From assembly GCF_019977235.1 (NCBI RefSeq), contig NZ_AP024646.1:3038001-3102000 (forward strand): a stretch of DNA of 64,000 nucleotides. The letters run 5' to 3'. The position numbers and the translations under genes are program-made. This document shows, piece by piece, positions 17,415-26,356 of the stretch (its first letter is position 1; every line of letters starts with the position of its first letter). The stretch is from Arthrobacter sp. StoSoilB5 (GTDB taxonomy: Bacteria > Actinomycetota > Actinomycetes > Actinomycetales > Micrococcaceae). Below the pieces are notes generated by a model that made no database searches, was not told where the DNA came from, and was given only the letters and a program-made list of their open reading frames with translations.

Positions 17415-18917
17415 TTAAAGCTTCACGCGGCGTGCCTCGCCGTCGGCGGACGTGAATTTCTCACCCAACATGTGGTGCACCAAGGCATCCTCATTGGTAT
17501 TGGCATTTGCCTCAATGGCTACTAGTTCGCCATTACGCATCACACCAATCCGGTGGCACCAGCTGACCAGTTCCGATAAATCTGAAGACAGCAGGATGAT
17601 CGCAACCCCCGTCCGGCTGAGCTCGTTGAGCATCTTGTACACAGTTTCCCTGGCCCCGATGTCTATGCCACGGCTGGGATGGCTGAGGATCAACACGTCG
17701 CAGTCGCTAGTCATCCATTTGGCAAGCTGCACTTTCTGACGGTCGCCGCCGGAGAGAGTAGTGATGGCGCCATGGATGTTCGTCGTGTTAATGCGCATGC
17801 GGCGAACCAGTTCAATCACGCCACGAAGCTGAGTGATCTCATCCTGTAAATTCGCCCCGGCCGAATCGTCACTGCGCTGAAGGCCATCAACTATTCCGGT
17901 TGCGGAATCAAGCGTGTCAGCAGTGTCTGACAGGTAACCGATCTTCAAACGGAGCGCGTCCTCCAGCCCCCGGATCTGTACAGGCTTGCCGTGGATGAGA
18001 ATCTGCCCTGAGGTGCTCGGATGGATGCCTACCAGCGCTTCGATCAACTGATAAATGCCCGAGCGATGTGTTCCGGCCAGGCCAAAAATCTCGCCTTTAG
18101 CCACACTGAAGGAGACGTCGCGAATACTGTCTCCGACACTGAGCTGCACCACCCGCATAGCTTCGTCGCCGGCCGCCGGATCAGTGGGCCTGGCGTTGTT
18201 TGCCAGCTCCTGTTGAAGCAAAAGGAAGGAGAGCTCGCGAACGTCGGTCCGGCTGGCTTCAAGGATCCTGTGGACCTTGCCGTCCCGTAGGACCGCGATA
18301 CGGTCCGCGATGGACCGGACTTCATCAAGGCGGTGGGTGATGTAGATAATCGCGCGCCCCTGCCCTACCAGCATCCGCAAAACCTGGTGGAGGACGGCGA
18401 CGTCGTGATCTGGCAGGGAGGCGGCAACCTCATCCATAATCACGAGTTGGGCCTCTTCGGCAACAATTCTCAGAACTTCCACGAGGGTCTGCTCGGCACG
18501 AATCAGCGTGCCCACTTTCACGTCGGGATCCATGGTGATGCCGATATCCTTAATGAGCTCAAGCGCCTGACCGCGGAGTTCATCATGGGGCTTATCGGCT
18601 TGGAAAGTTCCGCGAAAAATTGCCTTGGCCACAGTGAGGTCGGGGTCCAGCCGGAAGTTCTGCGGGATAAGGCCGACGCCACAAGCCTGGGCTTCCTCCA
18701 TCGAGTCCGGTCCATATTTTTCACCGGCCAACGTAATTCTGCCGCCGTCGTGCTTATGGGATCCAGCCAACACTCCCATGAGCGTCGTTTTTCCGGCACC
18801 ATTGGTCCCGATCAATCCCAGAATTTCGCCGCGATGGAGGGAAAGTTCGACGCCTTTGAGGATGCGCCTTTGATCGTAAGACGCGTGAATATCATCAGCA
18901 TGCATTAACAGATCCAA
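17415..18917 (-). CDS. RbsA/MglA-type sugar ABC ATPase, orphan
   Basis: A 500-residue tandem ABC cassette of the carbohydrate-uptake (CUT2) type. The TTG at 18917 lies 5 bases after AGGAG; an ATG 12 bases later is the alternative. The first cassette has Walker A IGTNGAGKTTL but a degenerate signature (LIRAEQTLVEVLR) and Walker B MDEVAASL. The second has a degraded Walker A (GTHRSGIYQL, no lysine) but a good signature LSGGDRQKVQLAKW. Loss of Walker A in the second half is usual for RbsA; the first-half changes are not. No permease or periplasmic-binding-type protein is adjacent. Confidence 0.86.
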   Translation of the reverse strand: MDLLMHADDIHASYDQRRILKGVELSLHRGEILGLIGTNGAGKTTLMGVLAGSHKHDGGRITLAGEKYGPDSMEEAQACGVGLIPQNFRLDPDLTVAKAIFRGTFQADKPHDELRGQALELIKDIGITMDPDVKVGTLIRAEQTLVEVLRIVAEEAQLVIMDEVAASLPDHDVAVLHQVLRMLVGQGRAIIYITHRLDEVRSIADRIAVLRDGKVHRILEASRTDVRELSFLLLQQELANNARPTDPAAGDEAMRVVQLSVGDSIRDVSFSVAKGEIFGLAGTHRSGIYQLIEALVGIHPSTSGQILIHGKPVQIRGLEDALRLKIGYLSDTADTLDSATGIVDGLQRSDDSAGANLQDEITQLRGVIELVRRMRINTTNIHGAITTLSGGDRQKVQLAKWMTSDCDVLILSHPSRGIDIGARETVYKMLNELSRTGVAIILLSSDLSELVSWCHRIGVMRNGELVAIEANANTNEDALVHHMLGEKFTSADGEARRVKL

Positions 18918-18927
18918 AGAAGCTCCT

Positions 18928-19151
18928 GGTTCACAGTTATGGGTTCGACCCTGGACACTGCCATAGACTTCGCTACCTTGGCTTAATACAGCTTGCTTAC
19001 AATGAGGGACTATGACGCCTTGCAGATTCAATCAGATAGATCTCTTTAATGCAAAAACTCTCTTGCGAAACAACTAATCCTATTTCGTGTCGCGAAAATC
19101 CGAACAATTTACCAAATCGACATTGCCTACCCTTGGCTGCCTTCCCACAGT
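18928..19151. other. AT-rich upstream region of the orphan ABC ATPase
   Basis: Noncoding and richer in A/T than the flanks. It holds a near-palindrome TTTCGTGTCGCGAAA at about 19083-19097 and further TTGCGAAA-like words, which could be an operator for the ATPase gene. I cannot assign a regulator or a promoter. Confidence 0.35.
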
Positions 19152-19190
19152 TAAAAAGTTGCGGCCCGGACACGTGTCCGGGCCGCAACT
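19152..19190 (-). terminator. Terminator of the SDR gene
   Basis: A perfect 34-base palindrome at 19157-19190 (half-site AGTTGCGGCCCGGACAC) is followed on the minus strand by TTTTT at 19156-19152. It lies 15 bases after the SDR stop codon. Confidence 0.9.
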
Positions 19191-19205
19191 AATGTAGTCA
19201 GGGAG

Positions 19206-19958
19206 CTACTCGGCAGACTTGCCGAAGTAGTCTGCTCCACCCACATACTCGGTGTGGCCGGATTCGACATCCGCCGTCACCATCTTGGCAACCTCTGCCG
19301 CGAATTCTTCAACCGAATACAGCTTTCCGGCTTCTGCACGGCGGGCCTCGATGGCGCCGGGGTTGGAGCGGTCAAGCAGGGTGGCCGTGACGGTGCCCTC
19401 AATCATGTCACCGGAAACAACCACCAGCGAGATGCCCTTGTCAGCAAGGTTGGGCAGGAGTGCGCGCAGGGCATCCTCGCCGGCCCGCTTGCTCTTTGCA
19501 ACCGGCTCGTATTCAGGCATGGTGGGCACTGTCTCCACGAAATGTGCCTGGTGGCTGGTCACGAAGACTACGCGCGAGCCTTCGCGCATCAGGGGAACAG
19601 CCGCATTGAGCATGTTGATCTGGGCGTCGCGGTTGAGCTTGAGCGCGTAGCCCTCTTCCATGCCGGACTCCATGCCCCCGGATGCGTTGAGCACCAGGAC
19701 GTCCAAGGAGCCGAACTCCTCCATCGCAGTACTGGCAAGCGCGTGTACGCCCTCATCGGTGGTGAGGTCCGCACCAACGGCCGCCGCGCGGCCGCCGGCT
19801 GCCTGGATTTCCGCAACAACCTTGTTGGCGCGCGGCGCCTTCTGGCGGTAGTTGACGACGACGGCGGCACCCTCACCCGCAAGGATCTTGGCAACTTCAG
19901 CGCCGATGCCCCGGGAAGATCCAGTGACGATCGCGGTCTTGTTATCCAGCATTCCCAT
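19206..19958 (-). CDS. SDR-family oxidoreductase with Y-x6-K spacing (possible enoyl-ACP reductase)
   Basis: A 250-residue Rossmann protein with TGSSRGIG near residue 12, NASGG near 90 and serine in VTSHQAH near 135. The active-site tyrosine and lysine read YEPVAKSK, with six residues between them instead of the three in classical SDRs. Y-x6-K is the hallmark of enoyl-ACP reductases FabI/InhA and FabL, and FabL also keeps a TGSSRG loop. The gene lies 123 bases after fabG on the same strand, as inhA follows fabG1 in mycobacteria. AGGAG stands 5 bases before the ATG. The reductase role is inference. Confidence 0.85.
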   Translation of the reverse strand: MGMLDNKTAIVTGSSRGIGAEVAKILAGEGAAVVVNYRQKAPRANKVVAEIQAAGGRAAAVGADLTTDEGVHALASTAMEEFGSLDVLVLNASGGMESGMEEGYALKLNRDAQINMLNAAVPLMREGSRVVFVTSHQAHFVETVPTMPEYEPVAKSKRAGEDALRALLPNLADKGISLVVVSGDMIEGTVTATLLDRSNPGAIEARRAEAGKLYSVEEFAAEVAKMVTADVESGHTEYVGGADYFGKSAE

Positions 19959-20081
19959 TCGTGCTCCTTTTGTTCACTTCATCTAAAATGTGTGGGCTCG
20001 GGATCCATCATGCCAGCGGCAGCCTCGAATCCCTTTGTAGGGCGGCCACAAAAACTTGTTGGTCGCCTCAGAGCGTGGCCT

Positions 20082-20807
20082 TTAGTGGCCCATCCCAAGA
20101 CCACCGTCAACAGGAATCACAGCGCCGGAAATGTAGGCGGCCTCGTCGCTGGCCACCCAACGAACAACATTGGCTACCTCGGACGCCTCGGCGAAACGGC
20201 CCGCCGGCACGTTTGCCAAGTACGACTTCTGGGTTTCCTCCGGCAGTTCTGCAGTCATGTCCGTGTTGATGAATCCTGGAGCCACGACGTTGGCCGTGAT
20301 CCCCCTGCTGCCCAGTTCCCGGGTCAGCGAGCGGGCGATGCCTACCATGCCCGCCTTCGAGGCGGAGTAGTTGATCTGGCCAGGGGCCCCGTATAGGCCG
20401 GACACCGAGGAGATGAGGACCACGCGGCCCTTGCGGAGCCGGATCATGCCTTTTGAAGCCCGCTTGATGACGCGGAAGGCTCCGGTCAGGTTGGTGTCCA
20501 GCACAGAGGTGAAATCGTCCTCGCTCATGCGCAGGAGCAGTGTGTCCTTGGTGATGCCCGCGTTGGCTACCAAAACCTCTACCGGACCGTGCGCTTCTTC
20601 GACTGTCTTGAAGGCTGCATCAATCGAGGCTTCATCGGTGACGTCGGCTTTGACTCCCAGGATGCCTTCAGGCAGTTCTGTTTCGCTTCGATATGTCACT
20701 GCCACCTTGTCACCGTTTGCAAGGAAGGACTCGGCAATGGCAAGGCCGATGCCCCTGTTGCCGCCGGTAATGAGGACGCTGCGGCCGGTGGATACTGCTT
20801 CAGACAT
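20082..20807 (-). CDS. fabG: 3-oxoacyl-ACP reductase
   Basis: A 241-residue classical SDR that reduces 3-oxoacyl-ACP with NADPH in fatty-acid elongation. It shows TGGNRGIGLAIA, NAGITKDTLLLRMSEDDF, the catalytic serine in LISSVSGLYG and YSASK. The end GAVIPVDGGLGMGH matches FabG1/MabA of Actinobacteria. The ATG at 20807 has GGAG seven bases upstream; an extension to 20891 lacks support. It is divergent from the DUF3099 operon. Confidence 0.95.
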   Translation of the reverse strand: MSEAVSTGRSVLITGGNRGIGLAIAESFLANGDKVAVTYRSETELPEGILGVKADVTDEASIDAAFKTVEEAHGPVEVLVANAGITKDTLLLRMSEDDFTSVLDTNLTGAFRVIKRASKGMIRLRKGRVVLISSVSGLYGAPGQINYSASKAGMVGIARSLTRELGSRGITANVVAPGFINTDMTAELPEETQKSYLANVPAGRFAEASEVANVVRWVASDEAAYISGAVIPVDGGLGMGH

Positions 20808-20960
20808 ACTTTCGCTCCAGGTTCTGCGGCATGGGTGTGCTGCGGTGAAGAGGGGATTTCCTGCCTCGATCTTATCGGGCACCTGCTGCAACCCGCGGGT
20901 AACCGGCCTGTCCAGCGGTTTGGGCGGCTACCGCCTTGGTGAGAGAATTGGAACAAGCCT

Positions 20961-21461
20961 TTGGAGCGTGATGATTCAGTTGTGACACGAGAAAACAGTC
21001 CCCTGCAGCAGGTGCCCGGGGATCCGGACGCCGTTTCCGGCGACCCCGAAGTCCATAGCATCACCGATGCCGCGGCTGCCCACTCGGAAGACATGCGGGA
21101 GCGCATGATCAAGTACGCAGTGGCAATGGGTATTCGCATGGTCTGCATCATCCTGATCTTCGTGGTGGATGGCTGGTTCAAGATAGTGGCCGTGGCTGGC
21201 GCCGTGTTCCTTCCCTGGATAGCCGTTGTCATCGCGAATGGTAGCGATAAGGCCGAGGACCACAGCGATTCCCTGCTGGATTACGTGGCAGCAACGGAAA
21301 TCGAGGGCTCGCCCCAATCCAGCGACGACCAAGCTATGGACAACATCACGGTGCTAAAAGGCGAAGTAGTAGACGACGAGCCACCGGGTCAGGGCACAGA
21401 GCCTGACGCGACTCATACACCGAAAGCCGGGGACTCCGGCGATGAACGGGCGGCTTCATGA
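20961..21461 (+). CDS. DUF3099 membrane protein
   Basis: A 166-residue protein with two central hydrophobic helices (about 54-70 and 73-92; MGIRMVCIILIFVVDGWF and IVAVAGAVFLPWIAVVIA), the pattern of DUF3099 proteins of Actinobacteria, whose function is unknown. The core is preceded by VHSITDAAAAHSEDM. The start may be this TTG or a GTG at 20982, since neither has a strong ribosome site. Its stop overlaps the next gene (ATGA), so it leads a four-gene operon. Confidence 0.8.
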   Translation: MERDDSVVTRENSPLQQVPGDPDAVSGDPEVHSITDAAAAHSEDMRERMIKYAVAMGIRMVCIILIFVVDGWFKIVAVAGAVFLPWIAVVIANGSDKAEDHSDSLLDYVAATEIEGSPQSSDDQAMDNITVLKGEVVDDEPPGQGTEPDATHTPKAGDSGDERAAS

Positions 21462-21733
21462 ACATCTTTAACCTTGGCGGCGCCGGTTTGGGCAGCCAGG
21501 AGTCCGAACGTGCCACCGGCCCTGCCCTCTGCTCCCGTAAGGGATGCCGGGATAGAGCAACCTGGCAACTCCTGTGGAACAACCCGCGCATCCATACCCC
21601 TGAGCGGCGCAAGGTTTGGCTTTCGTGCAACGAGCACCGTGAATGGCTTGAGGACTACCTTCAAACCCGGGGCCTTTGGAAAGAGACCATCCCTTTCGAG
21701 GCAGATGACGCAGCTGTTGGCGAGGCCCGCTGA
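21458..21733 (+). CDS. Small conserved Cys/His protein
   Basis: A 91-residue protein with CSRKGC and CNEH, a possible C-x4-C/C-x2-H metal site, around a Trp/Arg-rich middle. Similar small actinobacterial proteins sit next to SURF1 genes and carry no proven function; some were once labelled acetone carboxylase without basis. It overlaps the DUF3099 gene by 4 bases and is directly followed by the SURF1 start codon. Confidence 0.78.
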   Translation: MNIFNLGGAGLGSQESERATGPALCSRKGCRDRATWQLLWNNPRIHTPERRKVWLSCNEHREWLEDYLQTRGLWKETIPFEADDAAVGEAR

Positions 21734-22606
21734 ATGTACCGCTTTCTTTTTTCCAGCAAGTGGCTGGGCTACTTCATTCTGGCTGTTATCTTCGCCACAG
21801 CCTGTGTGTTCCTCGGCCGCTGGCAAATGGATCGGCGGGCCGAGACGCTTGCAGAGATCAACCGCGTTGTGAGTAATTACTCCGCGACGCCCGTCCCCTT
21901 CGCTGACATCAAGGACCAGTTCCGCGTCTTGGACCCGGAGCGGGAATGGACCCAGGTGGAGCTGAGGGGCAGCTATGACCTCGACGGCCAGCGTGTTGTC
22001 CGCAACCGTCCGTTGAACGGGCAGCCAGGCTACGACGTCGTGGTTCCTTTCCGCCTGACTACCGGCGAAGCGGTGGTCATCGACCGCGGCTGGTTGCCGA
22101 TTGGCAACAACACTCCGGGCCGGCCCGACGTCGTTCCGGCACCTCCCAAGGGCGAGGTCACCGTGGTGGCCCGACTCAAGCCGTCCGAACCGAAGCTGGA
22201 CCGCGGCGCGGTGGACGGACAACTGGCCTCCATTGACCTGGCCAGCTTCGCAAGCGAACTCCCCTACCCCATCGCCATGGGCGCCTATGGCCAGCTGGCC
22301 AGCGAGGTCCCCGCTGTCCAACCGATGCCCACACCGTTCCCCAAACCAGCCACTGAAGAGGGCACGCACCTTTCATACTCCCTGCAGTGGTTTGCCTTCG
22401 GCGTCCTGATGTTCATTGGCTTCGGTTATGCGGCCCGGCAGCAGGCCCGTAACGCGGCCATCGACGCTGAAGAGGATGAACAGGACGCCGAGGAAGTTAT
22501 CGCTGCCAACGGGCCGCCCAAGCGCCGTGTGCCGTCAAACCGGAGAAATAAGCGCCCCACGTCGGAAGAAGAGGAAGACGCGATCCTGGATGCACAAGGT
22601 TACTGA
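21734..22606 (+). CDS. SURF1-family cytochrome oxidase biogenesis protein
   Basis: A 290-residue membrane protein with an N-terminal helix (WLGYFILAVIFATACVFLGRWQ) and a second near residue 215 (WFAFGVLMFIGFGYAARQQ), the two-helix topology of SURF1. The extracytoplasmic domain between carries the conserved VVPFRLTTGEAVVIDRGW. SURF1 helps insert heme A into aa3-type cytochrome oxidase, which fits the ctaA/ctaB genes elsewhere in the window. The C-terminal 75 residues are a charged acidic/basic tail. Confidence 0.9.
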   Translation: MYRFLFSSKWLGYFILAVIFATACVFLGRWQMDRRAETLAEINRVVSNYSATPVPFADIKDQFRVLDPEREWTQVELRGSYDLDGQRVVRNRPLNGQPGYDVVVPFRLTTGEAVVIDRGWLPIGNNTPGRPDVVPAPPKGEVTVVARLKPSEPKLDRGAVDGQLASIDLASFASELPYPIAMGAYGQLASEVPAVQPMPTPFPKPATEEGTHLSYSLQWFAFGVLMFIGFGYAARQQARNAAIDAEEDEQDAEEVIAANGPPKRRVPSNRRNKRPTSEEEEDAILDAQGY

Positions 22607-23075
22607 AGCGGTTCCGGACCCAGTACTCAACGTGAAGTCGGCCCTGATGGCAGCAGGCGCTGAGGACACCGTCCGGATCTTTCAGGACAAGGTGCCCACG
22701 GCAGCTGCTGCCGCGTCTGTCCTTGGCTGCGGGGTTGCGGCCATCACCAACAGCCTGATTTTCGAACTCGACGGCAAACCTTTGCTGATCCTCGCCAGCG
22801 GTGCCGCGAAAGTAGACACAACCCTGGTAGCCAAACTTCTGGGCACGGGAAAAATCCGCCGGGCGAAGCCCGACTTCGTGCTCGCCCACACGGGCCAGGA
22901 AGTGGGCGGCGTAGCCCCGGTCGGTCACCCACAACGCATAAGAACCATTCTTGACACGTCCCTGCAGGAACACCGTGTCCTGTGGGCAGGCGCGGGCGAC
23001 CACAACTCCATGTTCTCCATCACCTACGAACGGCTAAGAACAATCACCAACGCCGAAGAACTCCAGGTTCGTTAG
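22590..23075 (+). CDS. YbaK/EbsC-family aminoacyl-tRNA deacylase
   Basis: A 161-residue single-domain protein related to ProX, YbaK and the editing domain of prolyl-tRNA synthetase. It shows KVPTAAAAASVLGCGVAAI, SGAAKVDTTLVAKLLG with the conserved lysine, and GQEVGGVAPVGH. Members hydrolyse mischarged tRNAs such as Cys- or Ala-tRNAPro. The ATG at 22590 overlaps the SURF1 gene by 17 bases. It is the last gene of the operon. Confidence 0.88.
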   Translation: MHKVTEAVPDPVLNVKSALMAAGAEDTVRIFQDKVPTAAAAASVLGCGVAAITNSLIFELDGKPLLILASGAAKVDTTLVAKLLGTGKIRRAKPDFVLAHTGQEVGGVAPVGHPQRIRTILDTSLQEHRVLWAGAGDHNSMFSITYERLRTITNAEELQVR

Positions 23076-23095
23076 ATCCGTAGAGGTCAGGCGCC

Positions 23096-24694
23096 CTACG
23101 CCAGCGTGATCAGGTCCAGGTAGTCCTCGTTCCAGTGATCTTCAACACCGTCCGGCAGCAGCACCACGCGTTCCGGATTCAGGGCAGAGACGGCACCTTC
23201 ATCGTGGCTGACCATGACGACGGCGCCACTGTAGTTCTTCAGGGCACCGAGGATTTCCGCGCGGCTGGCCGGGTCCAGGTTGTTGGTGGGCTCGTCGAGG
23301 AGCAGCACGTTGGCGCTTGAGGCAACGATGGTGGCGAGGGCCAGGCGGGTCTTCTCGCCGCCGGACAGAACTCCTGCAGGCTTCTCCACGTCGTCACCCG
23401 AGAACAGGAACGAACCCAGGATGCCCCGGACTTCGGCGTCCTTCATATCCGGCGCGGACGAACGCATGTTTTCAAGGACGGTGCGATCGTGGTCCAGCGT
23501 TTCGTGTTCCTGGGCGTAGTAGCCCACCTTCAGCCCGTGTCCCGGGATGATGTCGCCGGTGTCCGGCTTGTCCACTCCTGCAAGCATTCGGAGGAGGGTG
23601 GTCTTGCCTGCACCGTTGAGGCCAAGGATGACCACCTTGGAGCCGCGATCGATCGCCAGGTCCACGTCTGTGAAGATCTCCAATGAGCCGTAGGACTTGC
23701 TGAGCCCTTCCGCGGTCAGCGGGGTCTTGCCGCAGGGTGACGGGTCCGGGAAGCGCAGGGCTGCGACGCGATCGTTTTCGCGGACAGCTTCCAAACCGCC
23801 GAGGAGACGTTCAGCACGCTTTGCCATGTTTTGCGCTGCGACGGCTTTGGTTGCCTTGGCACGCATCTTGTTGGCTTGGTCGATGAGGACCTGGGCCTTC
23901 TTTTCCGCGTTGGCACGTTCGCGCTTGCGGGCGCGCTCATCCGTTTCGCGCTGCTGGAGGTAGCGCTTCCAGCCCATGTTGTAGTAGTCGATCTGGGCCC
24001 TGTTTGCGTCAAGGTGGTAGACCTTGTTGACCGTGGCTTCAAGCAATTCGACGTCGTGGCTGATCACGATCAGTCCACCCTGGTGGTCCTTGAGGAAGTC
24101 GCGCAGCCAAGTGATGGAGTCGGCATCCAAGTGATTGGTAGGTTCGTCGAGGAGCAGGGTTTCGGCCGAGGAATAGAGAATGCGGGCGAGCTCCACGCGG
24201 CGGCGCTGACCACCGGAGAGGGTCTTCAGCGGCTGATTAAGAATGCGTTCCGGGAGCGCAAGGTTTGAGGAGATCGCGGCTGCCTCGGCTTCAGCGGCAT
24301 ACCCGCCGCCAGCCAGGAACTCAGCTTCCAAGCGATCGTAGCGGTTCATGGCTTTGCGCTGGACGGCGTCATCCTCGCTTGCCATTTCGGCCTGCGCCTT
24401 CTTCAGCTTCCCGACCACCACGTCCAATCCGCGTGCAGAGAGGATACGATCCCGTGCGAGCTGCTCCATGTCCGGGGTGCGGGGATCCTGGGGCAGGTAG
24501 CCGATCTCACCACTGCGGGTCACTTTGCCACCGGCCGGAAGACCTTCGCCCGCGAGAACGCGGGTCAGGGTTGTCTTTCCCGCTCCGTTGCGGCCAACGA
24601 GGCCGATCTTGTCCCCTTTGTCTACCCTGAAGTTGACCTTGTCCATGAGCAGGCGTGCGCCGGCGCGGAGTTCGAGTTCCTGGACGGTAATCAA
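23096..24694 (-). CDS. ABC-F family ATPase
   Basis: A 532-residue soluble protein with two ABC cassettes and no membrane domain. Walker A motifs are GRNGAGKTTL (near 36) and GLNGAGKTTLL (near 345), signatures LSGGQRRRVELARIL and LSGGEKTRLALATI. The interdomain linker is long, basic and helical (QQRETDERARKRERANAEKK), as in ABC-F ribosome-associated factors such as EttA and Uup. The group acts on the ribosome P/E site or gives antibiotic resistance; the subclass cannot be fixed here. The start is TTG, with AAAGG about 11 bases upstream. Confidence 0.92.
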   Translation of the reverse strand: MITVQELELRAGARLLMDKVNFRVDKGDKIGLVGRNGAGKTTLTRVLAGEGLPAGGKVTRSGEIGYLPQDPRTPDMEQLARDRILSARGLDVVVGKLKKAQAEMASEDDAVQRKAMNRYDRLEAEFLAGGGYAAEAEAAAISSNLALPERILNQPLKTLSGGQRRRVELARILYSSAETLLLDEPTNHLDADSITWLRDFLKDHQGGLIVISHDVELLEATVNKVYHLDANRAQIDYYNMGWKRYLQQRETDERARKRERANAEKKAQVLIDQANKMRAKATKAVAAQNMAKRAERLLGGLEAVRENDRVAALRFPDPSPCGKTPLTAEGLSKSYGSLEIFTDVDLAIDRGSKVVILGLNGAGKTTLLRMLAGVDKPDTGDIIPGHGLKVGYYAQEHETLDHDRTVLENMRSSAPDMKDAEVRGILGSFLFSGDDVEKPAGVLSGGEKTRLALATIVASSANVLLLDEPTNNLDPASRAEILGALKNYSGAVVMVSHDEGAVSALNPERVVLLPDGVEDHWNEDYLDLITLA

Positions 24695-24973
24695 TTCGGG
24701 TGATGCCTTTCAATGGGGAACGCCTGCGTGACCGGTAGGCCCGGTAGTTGCGGCGGGGGTGGCTGTGAGAACAGCCTGTTCAAGTCTACCGGCACCCCGA
24801 CCTCCCCCGGACATAGCATCGCCCACAGTGCCATTTGTGGCATCCCACCAAAGAATTCCGCCTGGCGATTGTGGAGAGGCACCAAAAACACCCCTTCTCA
24901 AGCTCCGTATCCTCACTCTTGGGGGAAACACACACTAACCTCGCACCCACAGCATTTCCTGATAGGACCCGTC
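24695..24973. other. Divergent intergenic region, ABC-F gene / bioY
   Basis: 279 noncoding bases holding the promoters of two divergent genes. A palindrome GAACAGCCTGTTC lies at about 24769-24781; its five-base centre excludes a standard LexA box. I found no sure BirA/BioQ-type operator near bioY. Confidence 0.4.
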
Positions 24974-25588
24974 ATGAGCCAAACCACCTCCGCCTCTGTG
25001 GAGCGCAACTCTTCGCGCAAGCGATGGACCGCCACGGACCTCGGCCTCATTGCCGTCTTCGCAGCCCTGGTGGCAGCGTCCGCGATCGTTCCCGGCATTC
25101 CGGTTGGTGCCCTTGGCGTGCCGATCACTTTGGTGACCCTCACGGTGATGCTCAGCGGCCTGGTGCTTGGCCCCGGGCGCGGATTCGCCGCCGTCGGGCT
25201 TTATGTCCTCCTTGGGCTGGCCGGGCTGCCGATCTTCAGCGGCGGCCGCAGCGGGCTCGGGATCCTGGCTACTGCGTCCGCAGGCTACATCATTGCGTTC
25301 CCGCTTGCGGCAGCCGCAACAGGCTATCTGGCGGCCCTGATCATCCGTAAGACGATCCGGAACCGTTCCTTGCTGCTGTTTGCTGCCGCCATGGTCAGCA
25401 GCATCGTCCTCATCCATGGCCTGGGTGTCCTGGGCATGATGGTCAACGGCAAACTGGACTTCACCAAAGCCTTCATTGCCGACCTCGCGTTCTACCCCGG
25501 AGACATTCTTAAGAACATCCTGGCCGTGATCATTGCCGTAGCTATCCACAAAGCCTTCCCGGACGTCCTGGTCCGCAAGGTCAAATAG
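24974..25588 (+). CDS. bioY: Biotin ECF transporter S component
   Basis: A 204-residue membrane protein with about six helices and the BioY signatures GVPITLVTLTVMLSGLVLGP, AVGLYVLLGLAGLPIF and GGRSGLGIL. It binds biotin in the membrane. The start is the ATG at 24974 with AGGA upstream; the open frame before it is not coding. It leads the bioY-bioM-bioN cluster, giving a complete dedicated biotin importer. Confidence 0.96.
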   Translation: MSQTTSASVERNSSRKRWTATDLGLIAVFAALVAASAIVPGIPVGALGVPITLVTLTVMLSGLVLGPGRGFAAVGLYVLLGLAGLPIFSGGRSGLGILATASAGYIIAFPLAAAATGYLAALIIRKTIRNRSLLLFAAAMVSSIVLIHGLGVLGMMVNGKLDFTKAFIADLAFYPGDILKNILAVIIAVAIHKAFPDVLVRKVK

Positions 25589-25621
25589 CCTGCGCCAGGC
25601 AAAGTCGGACACAATCACTCT

Positions 25622-26356
25622 ATGAATTCCATCCGCTTCAGCAGGGTCTCGGTTCGTGTAGCCATAGATGGCAGCAACACACCCAAGACCCTGCTGCACG
25701 ACGTCTCCTTGAGCCTCACGGAGCGGCGAATCGGCGTCATCGGTGCCAACGGTTCCGGAAAGTCCACACTGTTGCGGCTGTTGAACGGCTTGGTGGAGCC
25801 CAGCGACGGAACTGTCGAGGTCCACGGCGATGACACGGTCAAGGCTGGCCGCCGGGTTCGTGCGAACGTCGGGTTCGTCTTCACCGATCCTTTGTCGCAA
25901 TTGGTGATGCCCACCGGCCGGGAGGACGTTGAGCTCTCGCTGCGCCGCACCATCAAGAACACACGCGAACGAGCCACACGCGCGGAATCGGTTCTTGACA
26001 GGTTTGGCCTGCTGCCCTTGGCCGACCAGAGCATCTATGAGCTTTCCGGTGGAGAGCGTCAGTTGCTTGCCTTGGCAGCGGTCCTCGCCGTCGACCCCAA
26101 AGTGCTGGTCCTGGACGAGCCTTCCACCCTGCTTGATCTACGCAACCGCGAACTCCTTCGCCGCACGGTGGCGGGCTTGGACCAGCAAGTGATCATGTCC
26201 ACGCACGACCTCGACCTCGCACTGGATATGGACCGGGTCCTTGTCGTGGAGTCAGGGCGCATCATCTTCGACGGCGGACCGGCCGACGGCGTTGCGCGGT
26301 ACCGGGAGCTGTGCGCAACTGCGCTGCACGAGTTTCCGGGGCGGGGCCAGCCATGA
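25622..26356 (+). CDS. bioM: Biotin ECF transporter ATPase
   Basis: A 244-residue ABC cassette with Walker A IGANGSGKSTLLRLL, Q-loop region FTDPLSQLVMPT, signature LSGGERQLLALAAVL and Walker B VLVLDEPSTLLDL. Placement between bioY and the T-component gene identifies it as BioM, which drives biotin uptake. It follows bioY by 33 bases and overlaps bioN by 4. Confidence 0.94.
   Translation: MNSIRFSRVSVRVAIDGSNTPKTLLHDVSLSLTERRIGVIGANGSGKSTLLRLLNGLVEPSDGTVEVHGDDTVKAGRRVRANVGFVFTDPLSQLVMPTGREDVELSLRRTIKNTRERATRAESVLDRFGLLPLADQSIYELSGGERQLLALAAVLAVDPKVLVLDEPSTLLDLRNRELLRRTVAGLDQQVIMSTHDLDLALDMDRVLVVESGRIIFDGGPADGVARYRELCATALHEFPGRGQP

Noticed and set aside
24769..24781. LexA box GAACAGCCTGTTC upstream of bioY and the ABC-F gene
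   Set aside because: The spacer is five bases, not four, so the two half-sites are out of register with a LexA dimer.
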